NCBI GenBank assembly: GCA_963779685.1 | Contig: CAVZZG010000002.1 | Coordinates: forward strand, 1-64,000 | Source of the DNA: CAVZZG01 sp963779685 | Lineage (GTDB): Bacteria > Actinomycetota > Thermoleophilia > Gaiellales > F1-60-MAGs149 | Direction: 5' to 3' | Length of the DNA stretch: 64,000 nucleotides | Shown: piece by piece, positions 19,387 to 28,117 of the stretch | How the letters are laid out: every line of letters starts with the position of its first letter | Numbering within the stretch: position 1 is the stretch's first letter | Translations under genes and position numbers: made by a program | Notes under the pieces: generated by a model | Told to the model about the DNA's origin: nothing | Databases searched by the model: none | Seen by the model: the letters and a program-made list of their open reading frames with translations, nothing else

Positions 19387-20190
19387 CTACTCGATGTTCA
19401 CCGACGAGGGCATCGGCAGCATCGCGGCCTGGCCGCCGTCGACCGGGATCACGGTTCCGGTCACGTAGCTCGAGGATGGGTCTGCGAGCCACGCGACGGC
19501 GCCCGCGATGTCCTCGGGTTCGCCGACGCGGCCGGTCATGTTGAAGCGCTGCCGGCCGCTCAGGACGTCCTCGCTGAGGTAGGGCGCCGACATCGGCGAT
19601 CGCACCCAGCCTGGGGCGACGACGTTGACGGTGATGCCGTGCGGGGCGAGGTCGTAGGCGATCGAACGTGCGAAGCCGTGCAGGCCCGCCTTGCTGGTGT
19701 TGTAGTCGCAGCAGCTCGGCTCGGCGGCGAGCCCGTTGATCGAGCTGATGAAGATGATCCGCCCGGCCGTACCGTCGGCCACCATCGTCCGCGCAGCGGC
19801 TTGGGCCAGGATGAAGTTGCCGTCCAGGTTGATGCCGAGCGTCCGGTCCCAGTGCTCCTCGGACATGTCGAGGAACGGGGTGTCGGCGTCGTAGACGCCA
19901 TGCGAGCAGACGAGGATGTCGAGCGAGCCGTGCCGCTCGCGCGTCCCGGCGACCAGGCGCTTGGCGGCGTCCCGATCCGAGACGTCGCACGGCGCGGGAT
20001 CCACCGTGCCGAGGTCGCGCAGTCCGGCGCAGGTCTCCTCGACATCGGCCGCCGTGCGTGATGTCACGACCACCGTCGCGCCCATTTCAACGAGCCGCCG
20101 GGCGATGCCGCGGCCGATGCCGCGGCCTCCGCCGGTGACGATCGCGACCCTACCGCCGAAGGGCCGGCTGGTCGATGCCTGGTCGTTCAC
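19387..20190 (-). CDS. SDR-family oxidoreductase
   Basis: NAD(P)-dependent short-chain dehydrogenase, 267 residues. Seen: cofactor motif TGGGRGIGRG, NAG-equivalent CSHGVYD, catalytic Ser in FISSINGL and the Y-x3-K pair in DYNTSKAG, then PGWVRSPM and the C-terminal VDGG. Classical SDR with alcohol/ketone chemistry; substrate unknown. GTG at 20190 overlaps the nitrilase stop (GTGA), with GGGAGGA upstream, so the two are coupled. Could process the product of the nitrilase or of the P450 on the other strand. Confidence 0.87.
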   Translation of the reverse strand: MNDQASTSRPFGGRVAIVTGGGRGIGRGIARRLVEMGATVVVTSRTAADVEETCAGLRDLGTVDPAPCDVSDRDAAKRLVAGTRERHGSLDILVCSHGVYDADTPFLDMSEEHWDRTLGINLDGNFILAQAAARTMVADGTAGRIIFISSINGLAAEPSCCDYNTSKAGLHGFARSIAYDLAPHGITVNVVAPGWVRSPMSAPYLSEDVLSGRQRFNMTGRVGEPEDIAGAVAWLADPSSSYVTGTVIPVDGGQAAMLPMPSSVNIE

Positions 20191-21233
20191 GAGGATCCTC
20201 CCGACTGTTGGACATCGCACTGGGGCAGTGCGGCACCGTGGCCGTCTGCTGCCGGAACGTCCCGAATCATGGACAGTGGCTCGCGCGCCCGCGCGTCGAC
20301 GGTGAGCTGAAAGATGTCCGGCCTCCCGTAGTGACCGGCCGCGTCGAACGCCATCTGCTCCTCGGCCACACGAGCGAGGTCGATGTCGCCGTACACGATC
20401 GTGGCCTCGTGGGCGACCGGCGCGGTCACCCAGTGGCCGTCGGGACCGATGATCCCCGAACCACCCGGAATCAGTTCACCGCCGGCGCCGCCGAGATCAC
20501 CGAGATCGCCGAACGCCGCCATGGGCTCGAAGTCGGACGGGATGTCGGCCGCCCGCAGGTACGACCCGGCACACACGACGAAGCACCGGCCCTCGAACGC
20601 GTAGTGGCGGCTAGCGATGTGGTGCATCTCCACCGTCTCCGGCCAGAGGGCGACGTGGATCTGCTCGCCGCTGGCGTGCAGCACGAATCGGGGCAGCGGC
20701 ATCCAGTGCTCCCAGCAGACCAGCGCGCCGATCCGCCCGATCGACGTGTCGTAGGACCGAAGCGTCGAGCCGTCGCCGAGACCCCACACCAACCGCTCGG
20801 CGTGGGTCGGCCAGAGCTTGCGGTGTACGCCGAGCAGCGTGCCGCTGTCATCGAAGAACAACACCGAATTGAAGAGCGACCCGCGCGAGTAGCGGCTGTC
20901 CCGCTCGTGGCAACCCATCACCAGGTGAACGTGCTGCTCTCGCGCCGACTGGGCCAACCGCTCCACAGCAGGCCCTGGGACGCTGACGGAGTTCCGCATC
21001 AGCCGGGCGTGCGCTCGCTTGGCGGCGCCATCGTCCCAGCCGGCCGCACCGAAGATCCACGCCGGGTAGCCCGGCAGCCAGGTCTCGCCGAACGCAACGA
21101 GCCGCGCGCCGTTGCGAGCGGCCTCGGCCACATAGCCAACTGCCAACTCCACCGAACCATCGAGATCGAGGAACGCCGGCGGATGCTGAACGATCGCCAC
21201 CCTGACCTTGTCGTCGTACTCCTCGGCCACCAT
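20187..21233 (-). CDS. Nitrilase (carbon-nitrogen hydrolase, branch 1)
   Basis: Cytoplasmic hydrolase of about 348 residues. Catalytic triad visible: Glu in AFGETWLPGYPAW, Lys in VHRKLWPTHAERLVWG, Cys in LVCWEHWMPLPR. The C-W-E-H-x-M-P form is that of true nitrilases (nitrile to acid plus ammonia), unlike amidase branches. GGGGAGGA abuts the ATG at 21233 with no spacer, so the GTG one codon on (21230) may be the real start. First gene of a two-gene minus-strand operon with the SDR. The roughly 300 nt upstream contain only two terminators of the tRNA gene. Confidence 0.88.
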   Translation of the reverse strand: MVAEEYDDKVRVAIVQHPPAFLDLDGSVELAVGYVAEAARNGARLVAFGETWLPGYPAWIFGAAGWDDGAAKRAHARLMRNSVSVPGPAVERLAQSAREQHVHLVMGCHERDSRYSRGSLFNSVLFFDDSGTLLGVHRKLWPTHAERLVWGLGDGSTLRSYDTSIGRIGALVCWEHWMPLPRFVLHASGEQIHVALWPETVEMHHIASRHYAFEGRCFVVCAGSYLRAADIPSDFEPMAAFGDLGDLGGAGGELIPGGSGIIGPDGHWVTAPVAHEATIVYGDIDLARVAEEQMAFDAAGHYGRPDIFQLTVDARAREPLSMIRDVPAADGHGAALPQCDVQQSGGSS

Positions 21234-21440
21234 TCCTCCCCGCCCGACCAGCGCGGGCATCGTGAACGATCCGCACGAGGGGGTCAACGACGCGCACGGA
21301 TCGGACGCGCGAAGCGTGCGTCTTGCGGTCGCGGATCCCTCTCGTGTACGGCCGCCCGGTGTGTGGCGGGTGTGTGGCAGACCGCGGTCCCCGCGGGCCC
21401 CAACGACCACCACCCGCGACCACGAAACCATTGATTTGCA

Positions 21441-21470
21441 GGAAAAACACGAAGCGCCCTTTCGGGCGCC
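21441..21470 (-). terminator. Intrinsic terminator (distal of two)
   Basis: Perfect 6-bp stem GCGCCC/GGGCGC with a TTTC loop at 21454-21469; read on the minus strand it is followed by a T-rich stretch containing TTTTT. Second stop signal downstream of tRNA-Thr. Confidence 0.6.
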
Positions 21471-21502
21471 TCCGACATCGAGCAAATCGTCGCTCAGGAA
21501 CG

Positions 21503-21529
21503 AAAAAGGCCGGCATTTGCGGGCCTTTT
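21503..21529 (-). terminator. Intrinsic terminator of tRNA-Thr
   Basis: Stem AAAAGGCC/GGCCTTTT around a GC-rich centre, followed on the minus strand by a T-run; starts only 4 nt after the tRNA 3' end. Confidence 0.75.
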
Positions 21530-21532
21530 GAG

Positions 21533-21605
21533 AGCCGACGCGGGGACTCGAACCCCGGACCCCATCATTACGAGTGATGTGCTCTACCAGCTGAGCTACG
21601 TCGGC
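21533..21605 (-). tRNA. tRNA-Thr (anticodon CGT)
   Basis: 73-nt cloverleaf on the minus strand: 7-bp acceptor GCCGACG/CGTCGGC, D arm GCTC-AGCTGGTA-GAGC, anticodon stem CATCA/TGATG with loop CTCGTAA (anticodon CGT, reads ACG), T arm CGGGG-TTCGAGT-CCCCG and discriminator T. CCA is not encoded. Followed by two tandem terminators. Confidence 0.96.
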
Positions 21606-21630
21606 GCGGTCTTCCCAGCATACCCAAGGC

Positions 21631-23205
21631 TCAGCGCTCGCGACCGCGGGTCCGGCGCGGGAGATGGCGGCGAACGCGGACGAGCATCCGCACGAGTTCC
21701 TCGGCCACCTCGGCAGGCGCGGCGCGCGGGTTGTTGTAGACGACGTACTCCTTCGCGACCAGGGTCGCAAGGTAGTCGAGCAGGGCGGCGTCGTCATCCT
21801 TGACGAGCAGGTAGTCACGGTGCACCTCGTTGTAGTAGACGACGCCATCCGGCTCGTCGAACCGGCTCCTGGCCTCGCCCGGCTCGGGGTCGGGTGCGAT
21901 GCTCGGCAATGGTCGAGCACGGCGCTGGTCGGCCCGGGCATGTCCGGGCACCAGCTCATCGGGTGCTGCGGCGTCGACATCGGGTTGCGTGCGATCGGCG
22001 ACGTCGCTTGCGGGATCGACGACGGCGGCAGCGGTCTCGTAACCGTGGGTGAGCAGCAGGTCGGAACCGTCCAGAGCATCTCCACCGCCGCCCGCAGCTG
22101 CGGTGAGGACAGCTCCGACGCCGGGTTCGCTGCCGAGGGCCGTGCGCATCGGGTTGTCGAGATCGGCCAGTTCGCGGAGGACGCGGCCGAAGATCTTGCG
22201 GACGGCGTCGCTCATGCGATCGGCGACCTGGTCGGTGACCTCGCGGCTGACACGTTCGAGCGCCCTGACAGCGACCGGTTCGATCGAGCAGACGGCATCG
22301 ACGAAGACCGGGAAGGCGTCCCGGTCGCGCAGGATCGCACGCCTGCCAGCCGTCTGCTGGAGCGCCCCGAACACGATCCGGCCTGCGATCTGGTCGGTCG
22401 TCCAGGGCGGCCGGTCGAACTCGTCCAACTCCGCCAGGTCGTCGATGATGACGATGCCCGCGCGCCCGACGACCGCGACTCGGCGGTGGCGGTCAGGCCG
22501 CGGGACGACGCGGAGGTCGAACTCGACGCGCCCCCACAGCGTGACGTGCGCCGGCAGCTCGATCCGCACCCCTTCGACGGGTTCGGGGGTCACGATCTCT
22601 CCGCTGCGGCCCTCCACCACCTCGATCGAGTAGTCACCGCGCTCCAGCGCCGGCCCACGGCGGCGGCGGAGGTAGTCGACGACCTTCCGCTGCGTCAGCA
22701 CGCGCAACACGTCGGGGTCGAGGTCGTAGAGGTAGACCGTCGTCCCCGCCACGGGCCGCGCGCGACGCCGCTCGTTCAGATCGAGCGCGGCCGTTGCCCG
22801 CCCGCGCTCGAGCCTGAGCGCCGACGTGTGGCTCTCGCCGTCCGCTCGTGAGACGATGTCGCAGCGCGCACCGAGCTGCTGAAAGGCCAGAATGCCGATC
22901 GCCTTCTCGCCGAGCGTCCGGTCGTCCCCGGCCTTGCGGGACTGGAAGAGGCTCCGCGCCAGCTCGCGCAGGCGCTCGGCCGTCAGGCCCCGGCCGTCAT
23001 CCTCGACCGCGATCAGCGGTCGCCGCCCCTTGCGCCGGAGGTAGATCCGGACACGGCCTCCCTCGACACCCGCCTCCGCGTACTCGTCCGCGGCATTCGA
23101 GACGAACTCGTTCAGGGCGTCCTTCGGATCCTGGTAGGCCTGCCCCGAGACGAGCACGGCGTTGCCGACGTTGCGCACGCGCAGCCTGACCGTCTCGACC
23201 GTCAC
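21631..23205 (-). CDS. Stand-alone GHKL (HSP90/MutL/histidine-kinase-like) ATPase of unknown role
   Basis: 524-residue protein. Only the N-terminal ATP-binding fold is recognised: N-box NEFVSNAADEYAE (residues about 32-44), G1 box VEDDGRGL (about 67-74) and GEKAIGILAF (about 98-107). No phospho-acceptor His domain, receiver, transmembrane segment or HSP90/MutL dimerisation region is evident. Residues about 355-450 form a loosely conserved linker, and a last globular part (VVYYNEVHRDYLLV, DYLATLVAKEYVVYNNP) is well packed. GTG 23205. Might be an HSP90-like chaperone or MORC-like DNA ATPase. The MFS gene ends just upstream. Confidence 0.8.
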   Translation of the reverse strand: MTVETVRLRVRNVGNAVLVSGQAYQDPKDALNEFVSNAADEYAEAGVEGGRVRIYLRRKGRRPLIAVEDDGRGLTAERLRELARSLFQSRKAGDDRTLGEKAIGILAFQQLGARCDIVSRADGESHTSALRLERGRATAALDLNERRRARPVAGTTVYLYDLDPDVLRVLTQRKVVDYLRRRRGPALERGDYSIEVVEGRSGEIVTPEPVEGVRIELPAHVTLWGRVEFDLRVVPRPDRHRRVAVVGRAGIVIIDDLAELDEFDRPPWTTDQIAGRIVFGALQQTAGRRAILRDRDAFPVFVDAVCSIEPVAVRALERVSREVTDQVADRMSDAVRKIFGRVLRELADLDNPMRTALGSEPGVGAVLTAAAGGGGDALDGSDLLLTHGYETAAAVVDPASDVADRTQPDVDAAAPDELVPGHARADQRRARPLPSIAPDPEPGEARSRFDEPDGVVYYNEVHRDYLLVKDDDAALLDYLATLVAKEYVVYNNPRAAPAEVAEELVRMLVRVRRHLPRRTRGRER

Positions 23206-23214
23206 GGGCAGATC

Positions 23215-24586
23215 CTAGCGGCGCCGGGGTGACGGGCTGCGGCGGAGGGCGGCCATGCTGAGCGCGGCCAGACCGGCGGCGGTCGCGAGGCCGACGTAGA
23301 GCGCCGTGAACTCGTCTCCGCCGCGCGCGAGGTCGCCCAGCACGGCGACGACGATCGCGATGCCGACGACGCCGCCGATCTGCCGGAGGGTGTTCAGCAC
23401 ACCGGTGGCGGTCGCCAGCAGCTGGGGCGGCACGTCGGCCGTGGCGGCACCGGTCATGGCCGGGAACACGAAACCGAGGCAGATCGAGGCGACGCACACC
23501 ACCGGCAGGAATCGCGCCAGCGCGCCGTGGGGGCCCGGCACCACCCAGAAGGCGAACGTCAGCAGCGTGGCGGCGTAGACGACGAGGCCGACGATGCCCA
23601 CCATGCGGTGCCCGTGCCGATCGACGAACCGCCCGCCGATCGGGTTGGCGCCGATGCCGGCGAGCACCCCGACGGCGTAGGCGAGCCCGGCACCGGCGGG
23701 ACCGTAGCCCCAGACGATCTGCAGGAAGAGGACGACGGCGAGGCCGTGGCCGAGGAAGGCGAGGAAGAACAGCGTGGAGGCAAGCGTGCCGATGGCGAAG
23801 CGCCGAATCCGGAAGAGACCGAGGTCGAGCACCGGTTCGGGCGCGCGCCGTTCGAGGCGGACGAGCAGCAGTGCCGACGCCGCCACCACCAGTCCGAGGA
23901 ACGAGCGTCTCGGGGCTCACGACGCCCCAGGTCGAGCTCTCCGTGATGGCGAGCACGAGCGCACCGACGCCGATCGCGAGCAGTCCGACGCCACCGGCAT
24001 CGACGCGAACCTCGCCCGAGCCTCGGGTCTCGACCAGCATCCGGTGCGCCGCGATGGCCACGGCGACGGTCACCGGGACGTTGATGAGGAAGATCAACCG
24101 CCAGTCGATCGCGGTCAGCAGGCCGCCGGCGGTGGGACCAACACCGGCGGCGATCGCGCCGCACATGCCCCAGAGACCGATCGCCTCACCCCGGCGATGT
24201 GGCGGCCAGAGCGGCAGCAGCAGCGCCAGGCTGACGGGCAAGAGCACGGCCGCGCCGAGGCCCTGCACGACCCGGAACGCCACCAGCAACGGCAGGTTCG
24301 GGGCCGTCGCGCAGAGCGCAGAGCCAATCCCGAACACGACGACGCCGGCGACGAACACGCGCCGGCGACCGCGCGCGTCGGACACCCGGCCGGCCGTCAC
24401 CAGCAGGGCCGTGAACGTGACCGTGTAGGCCGTGATCACCCAGCTGGCAGCCGCGAGCGTCGCGTGCAGGTCGGCCGCGATCGTCGGCAGGGCGACGTTC
24501 ACGACGGCGATGTCGAGGTAGGCCAGGAAGACCGCGCTCCCGGTCAGGACGACCGCGAGCCGCGGCCCAACCGACCGGCTGCTCAC
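23215..24586 (-). CDS. MFS drug exporter, DHA2 (EmrB/QacA) family (one frameshift)
   Basis: Proton-driven multidrug exporter, inner membrane. Seen: first helix FLAYLDIAVVNVALPTI, motif A GRVSDARGRRRVF, motif C region GAIAAGVGPTAGGLL, and about 13-14 hydrophobic stretches in total. One extra base near 23900 breaks ETLV-LGLVVAAS; the C-terminal half continues in another frame. Corrected length 456 residues. GTG start at 24586, weak ribosome binding site. It ends 10 nt before the GHKL ATPase start, so the two may be co-transcribed. Substrate unknown; no regulator adjacent. Confidence 0.85.
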
Positions 24587-24605
24587 AGCGGATGGTCGGA
24601 GCGGA

Positions 24606-26060
24606 TCAGTCGTCGCCGGTATGCGACGTCGTCGTCGTGCCGGTCGAACCGCTCGACGTCGAACCCGAACTCGACGTCGAACCCGAACCGGTGCCCGAGC
24701 CCGAATCGCTGCTCGACGACGGCTTGTAGTCGGATTCGTGGTTGGCGGTGAACCAGCCGCTGTAGTTCGTGTGGTGCCGGCCCGAGCCGGACTCGCGGGA
24801 GGCGCCGTCCTTGGACTCCCTGGTGCCGCCCGTGTGGTGGCGCGAATCGCCCGAGCGCCGGGTGCCGTCACCCTGCGACCGGTCGCCGCCGGATCCGCCC
24901 GAGTCACGGCTGCCGGTTGCACCGTCGCCGTTGCGGGAGGTGGTCTGATGCCCGCCGGAGCCGCCGTCGTCGGCCGCGGATGACCCGCCGTTGACCGGCG
25001 CGGATGCAAATCGCGTGGCCGCGATCGGCGCGACGTGCTCCGGCGCACGGCTGACGGCGGTTGCCGCAGCGGCGGCCGGCGTATGCCGGGCCGGATGACT
25101 GCTCCTGACGTCGGCCGCGATGCCGCCACCGACGGCAGCGGCCGCGGTCACGGCTGCGGCGACGACCTTGATGGCTGCCGGCGTGGCTGCCAGCTTGGCG
25201 ACGACCGCGGCGATCCCGGTGCCGCCGGCTGCCGCACCGCCGGCCGCGCCGGCTGCGCCGGAGACCGCGCCCGAAGCGAACCCGGGCAAGGAGCTCGCCA
25301 GGCGCTCGGCGATGACGGCGGGAGGAACGAGCGAGCGGACCACGGACATCTGGGGGTCGACCGCGCGCCGTGCGGCGCGACACGACTTGCAGCGCACCAG
25401 GTGGGCACGGGCCGAGCGGTCGAGCAGGCCGTCGGCCAGAGCGGCGCGGGTCTCGGAGCAGCTCGCGACGCCCTCGTTGCCGCCGACGACGCGGATCAGC
25501 TCGCGGCGAGCGCGGTTGAGGAGCGCATCGACGGCCGAGACGGTCGTGCCGAGGGAGACGGCCACCTCGGCGGTGGACATCCCGACCCACTCGCGGAGCA
25601 CGAAGGCCTCGCGCTGGGAGGTGGGCAGACGACCGAGCGCCTCGCTGGCAGCGCCCAGCTCGCCATTCAGCTCGGCCTGGCGGGCGACGGACGGCCCGGC
25701 TGCTGCCAGCTGGATGGCCTCGTCCGCGTCGATCGAATCGGTGAGCGGGCGGCGCATGCGCTGCGTGATCTTCTGGAGGCACTCGTTGCGGGCGATCTTC
25801 ATCACCCACGCCTGCGGCTCGCGGACGTCGGTGCCGTTCGCGAGCGCGGCATGCACGGCGAGGAAGGTCGCCTGGGCGGCGTCCTCGGCATCCTCACGGC
25901 TGCCGAGCATGTGCCAGGAGAACCGGTAGACGGCGGTGCCGTACTTGCGGTACAGCACGGCGGTGGCTCGAGCAGGGTCCCGGGGCAGCGCAGGGCGGGG
26001 CGCCTCCGTCAGTTGCGGCGGGGCTGCGGTGCCGGTTTCGGGATCCTGGATTGCCGCCAT
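24606..26060 (-). CDS. ECF sigma factor fused to zinc-finger, membrane segment and Ser/Gly/Thr-rich tail
   Basis: 484 residues. Region 2 (YRKYGTAVYRFSWHMLGSREDAEDAAQ) at about 38-65 and region 4 (LPTSQREAFVLREW, then AEVAVSLGTTVSAVDAL) at about 143-185 are those of an ECF sigma factor. A Cys-x..-H-x3-C-x2-C segment (HLVRCKSC) at about 200-226 resembles the zf-HC2 anti-sigma zinc finger, followed by an Ala-rich hydrophobic stretch (about 283-316) that may cross the membrane, then about 165 residues of low-complexity Gly/Ser/Thr/Asp. Thus a sigma factor and its possible membrane restraint lie in one chain. Confidence 0.85.
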   Translation of the reverse strand: MAAIQDPETGTAAPPQLTEAPRPALPRDPARATAVLYRKYGTAVYRFSWHMLGSREDAEDAAQATFLAVHAALANGTDVREPQAWVMKIARNECLQKITQRMRRPLTDSIDADEAIQLAAAGPSVARQAELNGELGAASEALGRLPTSQREAFVLREWVGMSTAEVAVSLGTTVSAVDALLNRARRELIRVVGGNEGVASCSETRAALADGLLDRSARAHLVRCKSCRAARRAVDPQMSVVRSLVPPAVIAERLASSLPGFASGAVSGAAGAAGGAAAGGTGIAAVVAKLAATPAAIKVVAAAVTAAAAVGGGIAADVRSSHPARHTPAAAAATAVSRAPEHVAPIAATRFASAPVNGGSSAADDGGSGGHQTTSRNGDGATGSRDSGGSGGDRSQGDGTRRSGDSRHHTGGTRESKDGASRESGSGRHHTNYSGWFTANHESDYKPSSSSDSGSGTGSGSTSSSGSTSSGSTGTTTTSHTGDD

Positions 26061-26067
26061 GTCTTTG

Positions 26068-26097
26068 ATTGTGCCCGTGTTCTCGTGCTCTTGTCGC
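26068..26097 (-). promoter_or_regulatory. Candidate promoter of the sigma-fusion gene
   Basis: On the minus strand GCGACA, 18-nt spacer, CACAAT, then 7 nt to the ATG at 26060. Each hexamer matches consensus at four of six bases. Suggests a leaderless transcript; no ribosome binding site is present. The remaining sequence up to 26211 shows no gene. Confidence 0.35.
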
Positions 26098-26211
26098 CAT
26101 TCCCTGCAGACTTGTCATCTTGCAGCGTCCGTACGGGGATGGTGACGTGCCGGATTTCCCGGCTCTACAGTGGAGACCGCGGCAGGCCGCGCTCCTTGTG
26201 GTCAAAAAGTA

Positions 26212-27021
26212 TTACTCCGTGGTACTCAATGCAAGCTCCGAAAGGGGTACGAGTTCATCACGTTCCTCACCTTCGAAGCGCACCATGACGCCATCCTCGA
26301 CGACCTTGAAGCCCCGTACGACCCCACGACCGCGTGCCGTCTGAACACTGCGGCCGACCGCCGGAGCGCGGTCGCGGAAGGACTTGTAGACCGGGTGCTC
26401 GAAGGCCAGGCAACAGCGCAGGCGCCCGCACAGGCCGGTGATCCGGCCCGGGTTCATCGGCAGGTCCTGATCCTTCGCCATCCGCAACGTGATCGGAGCC
26501 TCGTGCGACGGGAACCGGGTCGAGCACAGCTGCTCGCCGCAGAGCCCGGCGCCGCCCACCAGCCGCGCTCCCTCGCGAGGACCCACCTGACGCAGCTCGA
26601 CGCGTGCCTTCGTGCGGGCCGAGAGCTCCTGTGCGAGCTCGCGCACGTCCATGCGCTCCTCCGCGCCGAACGTGACGACGATGCGGCCTCCGTCGAACGT
26701 CATCTCGGCCGCGAACGGCTTGATCGGCAGCTCGCGGGCACGGATGGATTGCTTGAACAGGTCCATGGCCTCGCGGGCGTAGCCGCGCTGGCGGGCCCGC
26801 GTCTCCTCGTCCTTGGAGGTCGCGCGGCGCAGCACCTTCTTCAGCGACCCGTGCAGCTCGCCTGCGGCGACGTCGTGAGCGGGCTTCACCACGCGGCCGT
26901 ACTCGCGCCCCCGCACCGTGTTGCAGATGACCCGGTCGTTCCAGGCCAGCTCGTGCCCGTCGGGATCGAACGAGAACACCTGTCCGCCCTGGGAGAAGAC
27001 CACGCCGACGACCTGCGGCAC
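26212..27021 (-). CDS. PSP1-domain protein, RicT/YaaT-like
   Basis: 269-residue cytoplasmic protein. The PSP1 core (GGRIVVTFGAEERMDVREL, RTKARVELRQVGPREGARL) is followed by clustered Cys: GLCGEQLC and GLCGRLRCC, which in Bacillus RicT help hold Fe-S clusters within the RicAFT complex acting on RNase Y processing. GTG 27021 lies 11 nt after the holB stop. Order tmk-holB-PSP1 is conserved in many Gram-positive genomes, supporting the call. The partners RicA and RicF are not in the window, so its role here is inferred. Confidence 0.88.
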   Translation of the reverse strand: MPQVVGVVFSQGGQVFSFDPDGHELAWNDRVICNTVRGREYGRVVKPAHDVAAGELHGSLKKVLRRATSKDEETRARQRGYAREAMDLFKQSIRARELPIKPFAAEMTFDGGRIVVTFGAEERMDVRELAQELSARTKARVELRQVGPREGARLVGGAGLCGEQLCSTRFPSHEAPITLRMAKDQDLPMNPGRITGLCGRLRCCLAFEHPVYKSFRDRAPAVGRSVQTARGRGVVRGFKVVEDGVMVRFEGEERDELVPLSELALSTTE

Positions 27022-27031
27022 CTGGACCTAC

Positions 27032-28117
27032 CTATGTGAGACCCCGCGCGCGGAACCCGATCTCGTGGAACAGGCGCTCGAGCGCGAGGGAGGGAATCAC
27101 GGGAAGAACGAGCGAGCGGCGGACGAGCTGCGCGGCTGCGAGCACGGCCTCCGCCCCCGTCTGCCCGACCCGGGCGGCGATACCGTCGAGCTCGACCAGA
27201 CGATCTGAGGATACCACCGCCTCCCGAGCGCCAACCGCCGCGCAGAGCACGTCGCGCCAGAACCCCGTGATGGCGTCCACGGCGGCCCGCAGCTCGTCGG
27301 TCTCGGCCCGGCGGCGCCGACGGCGGGCCAGGGCCTCGTACGCGCGCTCCACCCGCTGGCGCTCGCGTCGCACCTGCGACCCGGCACCCACCCGCTCGAG
27401 CGCCGCGTCGCGCTCGGCGGTCACGGCCGCCTCGGCAGCGTCGCCGGCCTGGCGCGCCACGGCCACCAGCTCGGCTGCGGCGACACCGGCATCGAACTCG
27501 GCGGTGAGCGGCCCGGCCGCGAGGTCGAGCGCGTGGTCGAGCCGCTCGCGGGCAGCCGGGTCCTCGAACAGCCGGCGGGCGAGGTCGACGTCGCCGCGGC
27601 TGAGCCGCGCGGCCCGCTCGGCGTCGGCACCGCCCCCGAGTCCGGCGGCGATCGCCGCCACCGCCGGCGTCCGGAACCGCACCGGCTGGCACCGGCTCCA
27701 GATCGTCCCCAGCAGCCGCGACCGATCGGCGGTCGTGAGCACGAAGACGGCGTAGTCCGGCGGCTCCTCGAGCGACTTCAGGAGCGCGTTGGCCGCGTCC
27801 CGGGTCATCGACTCGGCTTCGCGGATGAGATAGGCCCGCCGCTCCGCCTCGAACGGCCGCAGGTGCAGATCGGCCCGCAGCGCGCGCACCTGGTCGATCA
27901 GGATCGCCTCGCCCTCCGGCTCGAGCACGAACAGGTCGGGGTGGGCCTCGCTGTCGATGCGACGCTGATCGCTGCCGAGCAGGTCGGCGATGAAGGCACG
28001 CGCCGCCGCATCCTTGCCGGCCCCCTGCGGCCCGTGCAGGATGTACGCGTGGCTGGGCTCGGCCGCGGCGCTGGCGAGCAGGAGCGTCGCCTCGGGCTGG
28101 CCGACGAGCTCACGCAT
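27032..28117 (-). CDS. holB: DNA polymerase III subunit delta prime
   Basis: Clamp-loader subunit, about 361 residues. Seen: N-terminal AAA+ fold with LVGQPEATLLLASA, a P-loop-like GPQGAGKDAAAR, LLKSLEEPPDYAVFVLTT and sensor region RLLGTIWSRCQPVRF. The C-terminal part is long and Arg/Ala-rich, including a basic RRRRRRAE stretch. ATG at 28117 overlaps the tmk stop by 8 nt, so they are coupled. The zinc-binding Cys cluster of many DnaX/HolB proteins is not evident. Function is housekeeping replication. Confidence 0.9.
   Translation of the reverse strand: MRELVGQPEATLLLASAAAEPSHAYILHGPQGAGKDAAARAFIADLLGSDQRRIDSEAHPDLFVLEPEGEAILIDQVRALRADLHLRPFEAERRAYLIREAESMTRDAANALLKSLEEPPDYAVFVLTTADRSRLLGTIWSRCQPVRFRTPAVAAIAAGLGGGADAERAARLSRGDVDLARRLFEDPAARERLDHALDLAAGPLTAEFDAGVAAAELVAVARQAGDAAEAAVTAERDAALERVGAGSQVRRERQRVERAYEALARRRRRRAETDELRAAVDAITGFWRDVLCAAVGAREAVVSSDRLVELDGIAARVGQTGAEAVLAAAQLVRRSLVLPVIPSLALERLFHEIGFRARGLT

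Noticed and set aside
24640..24720. Short tandem-like repeats rich in GTCGAACCC
   Set aside because: They encode the Gly/Ser/Thr tail of the sigma-fusion protein in frame; low-complexity coding, not a DNA repeat element or CRISPR.
22997..25129. Very long minus-strand frame spanning the MFS gene, part of the sigma gene and part of the GHKL gene
   Set aside because: Only 23900-24586 encodes MFS sequence; the ends are Arg/Pro/Ala-rich shadow sequence of the neighbours.
26155..26185. Hairpin CGCGGC/GCCGCG after the PSP1 gene as terminator
   Set aside because: Loop of two bases and no T-run; not credible.
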